Positions 26,940 to 34,740 of a stretch of 64,000 nucleotides of DNA are shown here, one piece after another. The DNA comes from Alistipes sp. UBA934. GTDB taxonomy: Bacteria > Bacteroidota > Bacteroidia > Bacteroidales > Rikenellaceae. The translations under genes and the position numbers were made by a program. The notes under the pieces were generated by a model that was not told the origin of the DNA, ran no database searches, and worked only from the letters and a program-made list of their open reading frames with translations. The first letter of the stretch is position 1. Each line of letters starts with the position of its first letter. The stretch is taken from contig DBDK01000005.1 of NCBI GenBank assembly GCA_002293535.1, forward strand, positions 68,738-132,737, read 5' to 3'.

Positions 26940-27445
26940 ATATCCCTCTCCAGGATATAATCGTACATAAAATAGCCGTGGCCGATAGGCTTGTCGCGGC
27001 GACCAACTATCTCAAAGGCGTTCCGACGGTAAAAGTCAAGCGCCTTTTTGTTATCCCTGTTCATATTCAGCCCCAATCGTCGCGCCTGTGGATCCAGGGC
27101 CCGCAGGTGCTCCAAAAACATCTCCAACATCTGCTTTCCCTCACCGCGCCCCTGTCTCGATGGCAACAGATATATCTTCTGCAGGTAAAAGTTATGATCG
27201 CCAAGTGTCTCGTATGAGACATAGCCAATGTCCTGAGAGTCTGAGCCTTCGTCTTCCGAAAATATCAGAAACGTCTGTCCTCCTTCCTTCATCGCCAGCC
27301 GCAGATTCTCAGGTGCGTACATCATCTCGAACATATAGTCCAGCTGCTCAGGGCTCATCAGGTGTTCGTATGTGGGTGCCCAAATCTTCGCCGCTATCGC
27401 GTTGATCAGCTCGCAGTCATTCGTTGTTGCTTTTCGGAATTTCAT
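26936..27445 (-). CDS. GNAT-family N-acetyltransferase
   Basis: A 169-residue acetyltransferase. The acetyl-CoA site is the motif YLLPSRQGRGEGKQML (R/Q-x-x-G-x-G), preceded by the strand NFYLQKIYL and followed by LGLNMNRDNKKALDFYRRNAFE, the C-terminal NxxAxxFYxxxGF-like block. The substrate (small molecule or protein N-terminus) cannot be told. A -7 box ends 4 bases before the ATG, so the message is probably leaderless. It is divergent from the YbbR-like gene, with only 36 bases between the starts. Confidence 0.85.
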   Translation of the reverse strand: MKFRKATTNDCELINAIAAKIWAPTYEHLMSPEQLDYMFEMMYAPENLRLAMKEGGQTFLIFSEDEGSDSQDIGYVSYETLGDHNFYLQKIYLLPSRQGRGEGKQMLEMFLEHLRALDPQARRLGLNMNRDNKKALDFYRRNAFEIVGRRDKPIGHGYFMYDYILERDI

Positions 27446-27476
27446 TTTGCAAAGATAGTAAAATGCACTACATTTG
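27446..27476 (+). promoter_or_regulatory. Promoter of the ybbR-like/coaE/folP operon
   Basis: TTTG (27446-27449), 19 bases, TACATTTG (27469-27476): a full consensus match. Only 5 bases separate the box from the ATG at 27482, which predicts a leaderless or near-leaderless mRNA. It interleaves with the divergent GNAT promoter. Confidence 0.75.
27450..27457 (-). promoter_or_regulatory. -7 box of the GNAT gene
   Basis: TATCTTTG on the minus strand ends 4 bases before the GNAT ATG at 27445. No clear TTTG stands at the -33 distance. The box lies between the -33 and -7 boxes of the divergent promoter, so the two polymerases would compete for the same DNA. Confidence 0.55.
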
Positions 27477-27481
27477 TAATT

Positions 27482-27898
27482 ATGAAATTCGGCGAAAACA
27501 TACGAAAAGTGCTGCGTCAGGCCCTGTCGCCCGCCTTTTTGCTCATTTTATTGGGTTCGTGCCTGCTTTGGTACACCTCCAAACTGAGTTACGATTACAC
27601 CACCGAAATGCCTCTGAATGTGCGCATTGACGGCCAAAGATATCGCCTCACAGCCATCGTTTCCGGACGCGGATCGACCCTCGTTGCGTGGCGCCTGTCA
27701 CTCAAGAGCAGGCTCGATTTCACGCTCGACGAACTTTCGGCCAAACCCTCGCCGGATACCGAAGGGGCTCTCGTTATCTCACCGGAATCACTCCAAAAGG
27801 TGCTCTCGAACCACCTCACCAGCCTTCAGGTCGTCGAGGTTATCGATGCGCCGGAGTTTGTGCCTCGGACAGAACCAGAACTCGAATCCGAGCAATGA
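27482..27898 (+). CDS. Short YbbR-like membrane-anchored protein
   Basis: A 138-residue protein with one N-terminal membrane segment (about 15-33) and a following beta-rich domain (MPLNVRIDGQRYRLTAIVSGRGSTL). The position just before coaE and the fold pattern recall the YbbR/CdaR-like proteins of Bacteroidetes, but those usually have about 300 residues and several repeats; this one has room for about one. The assignment therefore rests partly on context. Its stop overlaps coaE by 4 bases. The start at 27482 lies 5 bases after a strong promoter box. Confidence 0.6.
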   Translation: MKFGENIRKVLRQALSPAFLLILLGSCLLWYTSKLSYDYTTEMPLNVRIDGQRYRLTAIVSGRGSTLVAWRLSLKSRLDFTLDELSAKPSPDTEGALVISPESLQKVLSNHLTSLQVVEVIDAPEFVPRTEPELESEQ

Positions 27899-28470
27899 TC
27901 CGAGTCGGCGTCACAGGTGGTATTGGCAGTGGGAAAAGCACTGTATGTGAGATATTTGCACTGCTCGGCGTGCCGGTTTACGACTCCGACCGTCGCGCGC
28001 GCGAATTGATGCAGGAGGGTGAATTGCGGCAGCAGATCGAGGCATTGTTCGGTACTTCCGATCGCTCTTATATTGCCGCTAAGGTATTCGAAGACAAATC
28101 GTTGTTGGCTTCACTTGAAGCATTGGTTCATCCGGTCGTAGCTAAAGATTTCGAGGCGTGGACGCAAAAACAGGCTCGCCGACAAGAAACCACCAGTTAC
28201 GCCGTTCTGGAGAGCGCAATACTTTTCGAGAGTGGTTTCAACAAATTGATGGACAGGGTGATAACCGTTTCCGCGCCGATCGAAACCCGCCTCGAAAGGA
28301 TTGTTACACGATCAGGAGCGCTTACCCGCGAGCAGGCTCGGCAAAGAATGGCGGCTCAAATGACTGACAGTGAGCGCGAAACGAAGGCAGATTATGTAAT
28401 TGACAACTGCGGCACGCTCAGCGAATTAGCCGCACAGGTCGAAGAAATTGACAAACTACTGAAACAATGA
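27895..28470 (+). CDS. coaE: Dephospho-CoA kinase CoaE
   Basis: A 191-residue kinase for the last step of CoA synthesis (3'-phosphorylation of dephospho-CoA). Walker A is GGIGSGKST (8-16). The substrate-binding DSDRRAREL motif, LVHPVV and the lid block TREQARQRMAAQM are present. The ATG at 27895 overlaps the previous stop (ATGA); codons further upstream are out of the family and inside the preceding gene. The folP start overlaps its stop by 4 bases, joining CoA and folate genes in one unit. Confidence 0.95.
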   Translation: MIRVGVTGGIGSGKSTVCEIFALLGVPVYDSDRRARELMQEGELRQQIEALFGTSDRSYIAAKVFEDKSLLASLEALVHPVVAKDFEAWTQKQARRQETTSYAVLESAILFESGFNKLMDRVITVSAPIETRLERIVTRSGALTREQARQRMAAQMTDSERETKADYVIDNCGTLSELAAQVEEIDKLLKQ

Positions 28471-29297
28471 AAATAGGTGAGCAAACACTTGATTTGCAGC
28501 GACCTGCGGTGATGACCATAGTCAATGTCACGCCCGATTCGTTCTTTGCAGGCAGCCGCAGTATGCACGTCGAGGAGATCACAATGAGGGTCGAGGAAGC
28601 GGTCGGGTGGGGCGCAAAGATCATCGACATAGGGGGTTATTCGTCGCGTCCAGGAGCCGAGGATGTACCTGTTGAAGAGGAACTTAGCCGCGTTATGCTG
28701 GGCGTCGAGATCGTGCGCGAAAGGGCCCCCGGCGTTGTGGTTTCGCTCGACACTTTTCGCTCCGAGGTTGCCGCCAAAGTAATTAAACGCTTCGGTCCTT
28801 GCATTATTAACGACATTTCGGCAGGCTCCGAGGGTCCTGAAATTTTCGATGTTGCCGCAAAGCATCGCGTGCCCTACATCCTTATGCACTCGCGCGGCAA
28901 TCCCCGCACGATGCAAGATATGACTGATTACCAAGATATTGTGACTGACGTCAAGGATTTTTTCACCGAAAAGATCGCTCTGCTACGCACTCACGGCGTA
29001 GAGGATATTATTCTCGATCCGGGGTTCGGGTTTGCCAAAACCACGCCGCAGAACTTCCGCCTGCTCCACCATCTTGCCGAACTGCAAAAATTCGAGCTGC
29101 CGATTTTGGCCGGTATTTCGCGTAAATCAATGATCTACAACGTATTGGAAAGTTCGCCGGTTGAAGCTCTCACCGGCACCGCTGCGCTCAACTGGGCGTG
29201 CCTTCGCGGCGGAGCCAACATCCTGCGCGTTCACGACACGCTGGCTGCCATCGAAGTAATCAAGATCCACAACTACTACAAAAACGTGAATGGGTAA
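28467..29297 (+). CDS. folP: Dihydropteroate synthase FolP
   Basis: A 276-residue TIM-barrel enzyme that joins p-aminobenzoate to hydroxymethyl-dihydropterin in folate synthesis; it is the sulfonamide target. Family motifs are complete: MTIVNVTPDSFFAGS, IDIGGYSSRPGA, VVSLDTFRSEVA, INDIS, LMHSRG, ILDPGFGFAKT and LAGISRKSMI. It overlaps coaE by 4 bases. A pair of palindromes lies between it and the next gene. Confidence 0.96.
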   Translation: MKIGEQTLDLQRPAVMTIVNVTPDSFFAGSRSMHVEEITMRVEEAVGWGAKIIDIGGYSSRPGAEDVPVEEELSRVMLGVEIVRERAPGVVVSLDTFRSEVAAKVIKRFGPCIINDISAGSEGPEIFDVAAKHRVPYILMHSRGNPRTMQDMTDYQDIVTDVKDFFTEKIALLRTHGVEDIILDPGFGFAKTTPQNFRLLHHLAELQKFELPILAGISRKSMIYNVLESSPVEALTGTAALNWACLRGGANILRVHDTLAAIEVIKIHNYYKNVNG

Positions 29298-29321
29298 CAA
29301 ACTGTAAGGTGGTCGCCCAAA

Positions 29322-29361
29322 GTGTCAAATTTTTTGACACGATTGTAAAATTTTTTGACAA
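29322..29361 (+). promoter_or_regulatory. Two tandem 19-bp palindromes (putative operator) before the LolD-like gene
   Basis: Copy 1 (29322-29340) is a perfect palindrome, GTGTCAAA-TTT-TTTGACAC. Copy 2 (29343-29361) reads TTGTAAAATTTTTTGACAA and matches copy 1 at 16 of 19 positions. The copies repeat every 21 bases, two helical turns, and the second ends one base before the ATG at 29363. This looks like a double repressor site, or a pair of RNA hairpins covering the start. Confidence 0.55.
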
Positions 29362-29362
29362 A

Positions 29363-30007
29363 ATGATCTCAATCAAAAATTTGCACAAAAGCTTCGGCGA
29401 ACTTGCTGTTCTCAAGGATATTACGTTGAATATTCGGCGCGGAGAGATCGTTTCTGTAGTCGGCCCCAGCGGTGCGGGCAAGACAACTTTGTTACAGATT
29501 GTAGGCACTCTCAGTCGTCCTGACAGCGGTAGTGTAATTATCGATGGAACCGATGTTAGTAAGCTTACAGACAATGAGTTATCTGCTTTTCGTAATAATC
29601 ACATAGGTTTCGTTTTTCAGTTTCACAATCTGCTCCCGGAATTCACCGCTTTCGAGAATATCTGCCTTCCGGGTTACATCGGCAGGCGCAATGGCGTCGA
29701 ACAGCGTGCCTCAGAACTCATTGAAGAACTGGGACTTACGTCACGTCGCGACCATAAACCCGCTGAACTTTCAGGTGGCGAACAGCAACGCGTTGCCATT
29801 GCTCGCGCACTCATAAATTCGCCTTCGGTGATTCTCGCGGACGAACCTTCCGGTAACCTCGATTCAAAAAATCGTGACGAAATTCACAATCTGTTTCTCT
29901 CTCTGCGTCAGCGCTTTAACCAAACCATCGTCATTGTTACACACGATAACAATTTGGCAGAAATGGCCGATCGCAAAATTACAATGACCGATGGCATCAT
30001 CATCTAA
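29363..30007 (+). CDS. LolD/MacB-type ABC transporter ATPase
   Basis: A 214-residue ATPase of the LolD/MacB/FtsE class. Walker A is GPSGAGKT (34-41), the Q-loop is FVFQFHNLLPEFTAFEN, the signature is LSGGEQQRVAIARAL, and Walker B is SVILADEPSGNLDS. The FHNLLPEFTA segment is typical of LolD, which drives lipoprotein release for transport to the outer membrane. No permease gene is adjacent; a LolC/E-like partner must be elsewhere. The start was set at the ATG directly after the two palindromes. Its end overlaps the TIGR02757 gene by 17 bases. Confidence 0.85.
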   Translation: MISIKNLHKSFGELAVLKDITLNIRRGEIVSVVGPSGAGKTTLLQIVGTLSRPDSGSVIIDGTDVSKLTDNELSAFRNNHIGFVFQFHNLLPEFTAFENICLPGYIGRRNGVEQRASELIEELGLTSRRDHKPAELSGGEQQRVAIARALINSPSVILADEPSGNLDSKNRDEIHNLFLSLRQRFNQTIVIVTHDNNLAEMADRKITMTDGIII

Positions 30008-30791
30008 CGAAGCGAGTTATATACGCCAACTACTTGAAGATCTGCACGATAAGTACAACACACCAGACTTTGTTGCTGCAGATCCGATTTCTATTCCACA
30101 TCGTTTTGAAACTCAAGAAGATATAGAGATTTCCGGCTTCCTTGCCGCGACTATCGCGTGGGGTAACCGCAAAGCCATTGTAAAAAGCGCCAGCCGGATG
30201 ATCGAGTTGATGGGCACTCCCCACGATTTTGTAAAAAATGCCTCTGAGGGCGATTTGGATGGGATTTTGGGCTATGTTCATCGCACTTTCAACGGTCAGG
30301 ATTTTCGTTCATTCGTACTTTCGTTGCGCCATATTTACCAAAAATACGGCTCGATGGGTGCATATTTCGAGAGCGAATATGCACGTTCTGCCGCCGAAAA
30401 TGGCGAGGGTGATCTGCGAGTGGCGATTGCCAATTTTCGGCGCGAATTTTTCACGCCACCGCATAACTATCACTGCGAAAAACATCTCTCTAATATCGAG
30501 CACGGAGCCGCCTGCAAGCGAACAAATATGTTTCTGCGCTGGATGGTGCGCAGGGATGATCGTGGAGTCGATTTCGGACTGTGGAAGGGTATTCCGCCAG
30601 CCGCCCTATACCTGCCGTTGGATGTTCATAGTGCTGCAACAGCGCGTTCACTTGGACTTCTGGAGCGGCGGCAGAACGATTGGAAAGCGGTCGAAGAAGT
30701 AACGGCTGCCCTTCGAAAAATTGATCCGACAGACCCCGCGAAATTCGATTTTGCACTGTTTGGAGCCGGCATTGCGGGCGAGATAATCTGA
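29991..30791 (+). CDS. TIGR02757 (DUF2400) family protein
   Basis: A 266-residue protein matching the TIGR02757 family: LLEDLHDKYN at the N-terminus, then DPISIPHRF, EISGFLAATIAWGNRKAIVKSA, and the C-terminal RWMVRRDDRGVDFGLWKGI with PLDVHSAATARSLGL. The family is distantly related to helix-hairpin-helix DNA glycosylases, but its activity has not been shown. It overlaps the LolD-like gene by 17 bases and the methyltransferase follows after 11 bases. Confidence 0.85.
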   Translation: MASSSNEASYIRQLLEDLHDKYNTPDFVAADPISIPHRFETQEDIEISGFLAATIAWGNRKAIVKSASRMIELMGTPHDFVKNASEGDLDGILGYVHRTFNGQDFRSFVLSLRHIYQKYGSMGAYFESEYARSAAENGEGDLRVAIANFRREFFTPPHNYHCEKHLSNIEHGAACKRTNMFLRWMVRRDDRGVDFGLWKGIPPAALYLPLDVHSAATARSLGLLERRQNDWKAVEEVTAALRKIDPTDPAKFDFALFGAGIAGEII

Positions 30792-30802
30792 AAGTTAAGG
30801 TA

Positions 30803-31558
30803 ATGAGCCGTAACACGTTTCTATTCAAGCAATTTTCGGTAGAGCAGGAGGGCGTTGCGATGAAAGTCGGCACAGACGCTGTGCTACTTGGAGCGTGGTG
30901 TCGGGTGCTGCATTCAGATAAAGCAATACTTGATATAGGCACTGGCACTGGCGTAATAGCCTTGCAGTTAGCACAGCGTACGGTGAACGAAATGGCAGGT
31001 GTGCAGGACGCGATCGTCGAAGCGGTGGAGGTAGACGAGCCGAGTGCGTTACGGGCTGAAAGCAATTTTGCCACCAGTCCGTGGGCTAACCGCCTGATAC
31101 TTCATAAGATGCCGGTGCAAGAACTGGCTGCTACGATGGCAAAGCAAGGTTGTGCGCGATTCGATCACATAGTTTCCAATCCGCCATATTTTACGGATTC
31201 GCTTGCGTCTCCCAACCTCGCAAGAAATATTTCCCGCCATACGGATTTGCTCTCGTATGAGGAACTTATGTCGGTGTGTGACAGTATGTTATACCCGACA
31301 GGACGTATCTCGCTGGTTTTACCTGCCGGAGCGGAAAGCAAAAAAATGACGGAGCTGGCAAGTACGCACGGATTCGTAATTTCGCGTTTGACAGAAGTGC
31401 ATTCTACTCTAAAAAGTGGCCCAAAACGCATTCTGGTAGAGTTTTCACGAGTAGGGGTTGTTCCTGAAATCTCGTCACTCGTTATAGAAGACGCCGGGCC
31501 GGGAAGTTTTTCGGCGGAATATCGCGCCCTGACACGAGATTTTTATCTCCATTTCTGA
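30803..31558 (+). CDS. trmN6: tRNA1(Val) A37 N6-methyltransferase (TrmN6/YfiC-like)
   Basis: A 251-residue AdoMet-dependent methyltransferase. MKVGTDAVLLGAW and the AdoMet motif LDIGTGTGVIALQLAQ near residue 43 are followed by the catalytic NPPYF motif of N6-adenine methyltransferases. Homologues methylate A37 next to the anticodon of tRNA-Val(UAC), a tRNA that is also encoded in this window. The length is normal. It lies 11 bases after the TIGR02757 gene. Confidence 0.88.
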   Translation: MSRNTFLFKQFSVEQEGVAMKVGTDAVLLGAWCRVLHSDKAILDIGTGTGVIALQLAQRTVNEMAGVQDAIVEAVEVDEPSALRAESNFATSPWANRLILHKMPVQELAATMAKQGCARFDHIVSNPPYFTDSLASPNLARNISRHTDLLSYEELMSVCDSMLYPTGRISLVLPAGAESKKMTELASTHGFVISRLTEVHSTLKSGPKRILVEFSRVGVVPEISSLVIEDAGPGSFSAEYRALTRDFYLHF

Positions 31559-31567
31559 AAAAATTCG

Positions 31568-31575
31568 TAGCTTTG
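31568..31575 (+). promoter_or_regulatory. -7 box of the DUF4831 gene
   Basis: TAGCTTTG fits TAnnTTTG and lies 21 bases before the ATG at 31597. The -33 position has no TTTG, so this is tentative. Confidence 0.4.
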
Positions 31576-31596
31576 TTTGAACAAAAAACCGAAAAA

Positions 31597-32367
31597 ATGA
31601 AAAAAACGTTGTTTTTATGCGTGGCCACGCTCGCAAGTCTTGTTGCAACTGCGCAAACTCCCAATCTCACAACGCTTTACATCGACATCTCTGTCGAGCG
31701 ACAAGAGATCGTGGCAGGCCCTTATGCCCGTTATGCTCAAAAATACCTGGGCATTAGCGCCCCATTGGCAGATAAAGTAATACACGAGGTAACGCGGGCT
31801 AATGTATCCGATACCAACGAATTAACATATAGCGATGAGTATGCTGCATCGGAAGGCGATTTTTCGAAACTGCCGATCGACAGAACTTCCGGCACAACCC
31901 TCGGAGCAGAGGAAAGCGCGAGATTGGCAGCTGCCCGGATTTTTGAAATTCGCCGCAACCGCTTCGATCTGATCACCGGAAATGTGGGTGAAAACGTCTT
32001 TGGAGCAGGTTTATCGAGCGCACTGGCTGAACTCGACCGGATGGAGGAGGAGTATCTGGCCCTGTTCTTGGGCAAGCAAAACCGTCAGGTGACCACAAAA
32101 AAATTCAGAATCACGCCTTCACGCAATGCCCTTACATACACTTTGCCTGCCGACAATGATAGTGGCGAAGAGGTTGTGTTGGAACTGAAAACACTCGGCA
32201 TACCCTCGCTCGAAGGATTCGGAGTGACAGATAAACCCTCCTCTAAATCAATATCTTACACGATTCCTGCCGACGTGCTGTGTCGCGTTTTGTATGGTGA
32301 TGAAGAATTGGCATCGACGATCCTGCCCGTGAATCAATTTGGCAGGATAGTCTATCTCGCTCAGTAA
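31597..32367 (+). CDS. DUF4831-family exported protein
   Basis: A 256-residue exported protein with signal peptide MKKTLFLCVATLASLVATAQ. The mature part contains TLYIDISVERQEIVAGPYARYAQKYLGI and EESARLAAARIFEIRRNRFDLITG (each in part), matching DUF4831 of Bacteroidetes, a family without known function. The last third is beta-rich. The start was set at the signal peptide, eight codons after an in-frame TTG. The SDR gene follows 7 bases later. Confidence 0.8.
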   Translation: MKKTLFLCVATLASLVATAQTPNLTTLYIDISVERQEIVAGPYARYAQKYLGISAPLADKVIHEVTRANVSDTNELTYSDEYAASEGDFSKLPIDRTSGTTLGAEESARLAAARIFEIRRNRFDLITGNVGENVFGAGLSSALAELDRMEEEYLALFLGKQNRQVTTKKFRITPSRNALTYTLPADNDSGEEVVLELKTLGIPSLEGFGVTDKPSSKSISYTIPADVLCRVLYGDEELASTILPVNQFGRIVYLAQ

Positions 32368-32374
32368 CAACCAG

Positions 32375-33850
32375 ATGAAGAAAACCGTTTTTCTGACCGG
32401 GGCGACCGGCGTAATGGGCGGAGCAGGATTGGCCGAACTTATGAAACGACGCGACCGGTTCGATATTCGTTTGCTTGTGCGCCCAAGTAAGGCCAATCGC
32501 AAAAAGATGCAAGCTCTTGAAAATGAACCAGGTGTGAGTCTCGTTTGGGGTGATTTGACCTCGTCGGACGACGTTCTGCGAGGTGTTGCGGGAGCGAATC
32601 CAGGCGACAAGCCCGCCGATTATGTGCTACACGTGGGTGGGATGGTTTCGCCCAAGGCCGATCGGCTGCCCGAACTGACGATGAAAGTGAACATCGCCGC
32701 TGCGGAGAATATTGCGAAAGCCGTTGTGACTCAGCCGAATATGGACGACATAAAAGTGGTTTACATAGGATCGGTAGCCCAAACCAGCGACCGGAATCCA
32801 CCGTTGCATTGGGGACGGACGGGTGATCCTATAACTATCAGTGTTTATGATCATTACGCGGTATCGAAGACCATTGCGGAACGGATTTTTGTAGAGAGCG
32901 GAATCAGGAATTGGGTGTGTCTGCGCCAATCAGGGATCCTGCACCCCGGAGTTCTAAACAATTTCGATCCGATAATGTTTCACGTGCCACTGCAGGGCGT
33001 GCTGGAGTGGGCTACGGTGGAAGATTCGGGGCGATTGCTGGCAAATGTTTGTGAGGCGGACGTGCCGAAGGAGTTCTGGAACAGGTTTTATAACATCGGG
33101 AGCGGCGAGAGCTATCGCATTACTAATCACGAGTTTATGCAGCGTCTACTGGAAGCGATCTCGTGTCCGCCACCGGAAAAAATTTTCGATGCGAATTGGT
33201 TTGCGCTACGTAACTTTCACGGACAGTGGTACTTGGATTCGGATGAGCTGGAACGGCTGTTGCATTTTCGCGAAAACGTTCCTCTGGATGACTATTTCGA
33301 ACGACTGAAAGCAAGTCTGCCAGTTTATTTTAAGCTGGCAAAACTGGCTCCCGCACGCGTTATTAAAGGTGTGATGCGAACTCTGGCACACCGAAAAGGC
33401 CACGGGACGATGGATTGGATAAAAAGCCGAGATGAAGAGAAAACGCGCTCATATTTTGGCCATTACGAAGCCTGGAAGGCGATTCCGGATTGGACGGAGC
33501 AGGATTTAGGAAAGCCTTCGAGCGAACCGGTGAACATAGATCACGGCTGGGATGAGACAAAACGACTGTCGGAATTGGATATTGAAGATATGCGTCGAGT
33601 AGCAGAGTTCAGAGGAGGCAAATGTCTGTCAGACAAGATGGTACGCGGGGATATGGCGACGAAGTTGGAGTGGGAGTGTCGATCGGGACATCGTTTCAAT
33701 GCATCGCCCGCGCTGGTGTTACAAGGTGGGCACTGGTGTCCGGAATGTTTCGAAAGCCCATCGCAAGATTGGAGTCGAGCAACACAAATTGCCGAAGCCG
33801 AAGCTGTGGGAAATCCGTTTTTCAGGCAAGTTTATCAGAAACCTCTTTAA
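32375..33850 (+). CDS. Extended SDR (epimerase/dehydratase-like) with C-terminal zinc-binding domain
   Basis: A 491-residue protein. The Rossmann motif TGATGVMGGAG (8-18) and the catalytic pair Y161/K165 (YAVSK) mark an extended short-chain dehydrogenase with an NAD(P) site and a substrate domain to about residue 300. The extra C-terminal region holds C435, H439, C455 and C458 (WECRSGH ... HWCPECF), spaced like a zinc ribbon or treble clef as seen in nucleic-acid-binding proteins. That fusion is unusual for a sugar-nucleotide or sterol-type SDR. The substrate is unknown. Its last 29 bases overlap the convergent thioredoxin gene. Confidence 0.75.
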   Translation: MKKTVFLTGATGVMGGAGLAELMKRRDRFDIRLLVRPSKANRKKMQALENEPGVSLVWGDLTSSDDVLRGVAGANPGDKPADYVLHVGGMVSPKADRLPELTMKVNIAAAENIAKAVVTQPNMDDIKVVYIGSVAQTSDRNPPLHWGRTGDPITISVYDHYAVSKTIAERIFVESGIRNWVCLRQSGILHPGVLNNFDPIMFHVPLQGVLEWATVEDSGRLLANVCEADVPKEFWNRFYNIGSGESYRITNHEFMQRLLEAISCPPPEKIFDANWFALRNFHGQWYLDSDELERLLHFRENVPLDDYFERLKASLPVYFKLAKLAPARVIKGVMRTLAHRKGHGTMDWIKSRDEEKTRSYFGHYEAWKAIPDWTEQDLGKPSSEPVNIDHGWDETKRLSELDIEDMRRVAEFRGGKCLSDKMVRGDMATKLEWECRSGHRFNASPALVLQGGHWCPECFESPSQDWSRATQIAEAEAVGNPFFRQVYQKPL

Positions 33851-34124
33851 GCTCGGCAGCAGAAATAACCCCCGAAAAGCGCCACAGAACCTCGCCACGA
33901 CGGAAAAACATAAGCGTCGGCACCGAACCGATTTTGTATTCACGCAACTTGGAGGCATTTACGGGTGCATCGATGTCAAGCTTCAAAATGTGTATCGTGT
34001 TGCTAACGAGCTTTTTATACTCTTCGAGGATAGAATGCATAGTTTTGCAAGGTCCACACCAAACGGCATAGAAATCAACCAGCGTGAGATCTTCACCAGA
34101 GATATAGTCTTTAAAATTTTTCAT
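33822..34124 (-). CDS. Thioredoxin
   Basis: A 100-residue single-domain thioredoxin without signal peptide. The active site is WCGPC (C23, C26), followed by the cis-proline motif GSVPTLMFFRRGE. It reduces disulfides in the cytoplasm. It is slightly shorter than E. coli TrxA. The ATG at 34124 is used; the frame extends 28 codons upstream, but a good promoter box lies in that stretch. Confidence 0.92.
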   Translation of the reverse strand: MKNFKDYISGEDLTLVDFYAVWCGPCKTMHSILEEYKKLVSNTIHILKLDIDAPVNASKLREYKIGSVPTLMFFRRGEVLWRFSGVISAAELKEVSDKLA

Positions 34125-34144
34125 CGTAACAATAAAATCGTGCG

Positions 34145-34176
34145 CAAAAGTAGAAAAAAATGTCTTTTTAAAACAA
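34145..34176 (-). promoter_or_regulatory. Promoter of the thioredoxin gene
   Basis: On the minus strand, TACTTTTG (34152-34145) is preceded after 21 bases by TTG (34176-34174). The box ends 20 bases before the ATG at 34124. The -33 box overlaps the end of the upstream acetyltransferase gene. Confidence 0.6.
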
Positions 34177-34740
34177 TCTTTGGAGCAAAATTTCGTCTTC
34201 CCATCCATTTTTACGACGAAACCACTGACTCCTGACTCCTATTTTTGCAAACCCCTTGCCACAAAACAACTGATAACTGGAAAAATTTTCGGCGCCAACA
34301 CTACAATACAATTGATGGAGTTTCAGGACTTGCCGAGCGTAATCGCAAACAAGTTCCAGAGCTTCAGAAGCATAGCCATTACGACGATCTGACTCGTCGC
34401 AAATGAGGACGCCAACACCGGCGCGCAGATTCACAGGATCGAAATCAAACAGGTCGATGAAGCCAACGGGGGGATAGAGAGGAAGTGTGGAGTTTTTGTC
34501 GGCGCGGCAGATCACGAGCCTGAGTTGCCGCGTACGAAAGATGTCATATTGCTGATTATCAATAAACTCGCGGAGAGTTGCGCGAGAAAAAGGAGCAAGA
34601 GTTTCGCTAACGGACCAAACCCGCGGGTCGTTTTCCCAACCGTACAAAACGTCGATATCCTCAGGTTCGAGGGCCCTGAGTCGTACCTTTTCGCCGACCA
34701 GAAGAGGCTTTTCCACCGAAAAAACTCTGCCTGAAGTCAT
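34168..34740 (-). CDS. RimJ/RimL-like GNAT acetyltransferase
   Basis: A 190-residue acetyltransferase of the RimJ/RimL (Acetyltransf_3) type. The N-terminus VRLRALEPEDIDVLYGWENDP is typical. The acetyl-CoA loop is ICDESDRRNGYASEALELV, followed by the helix-strand block QLYCSVGAENFSSYQLFCGKGF (in part). Such enzymes acetylate protein N-termini, polyamines or antibiotics; the target is open. Its ATG overlaps the stop of the ROK gene by one base (TAATG), so the two are translationally linked. Confidence 0.85.
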   Translation of the reverse strand: MTSGRVFSVEKPLLVGEKVRLRALEPEDIDVLYGWENDPRVWSVSETLAPFSRATLREFIDNQQYDIFRTRQLRLVICRADKNSTLPLYPPVGFIDLFDFDPVNLRAGVGVLICDESDRRNGYASEALELVCDYARQVLKLHQLYCSVGAENFSSYQLFCGKGFAKIGVRSQWFRRKNGWEDEILLQRLF

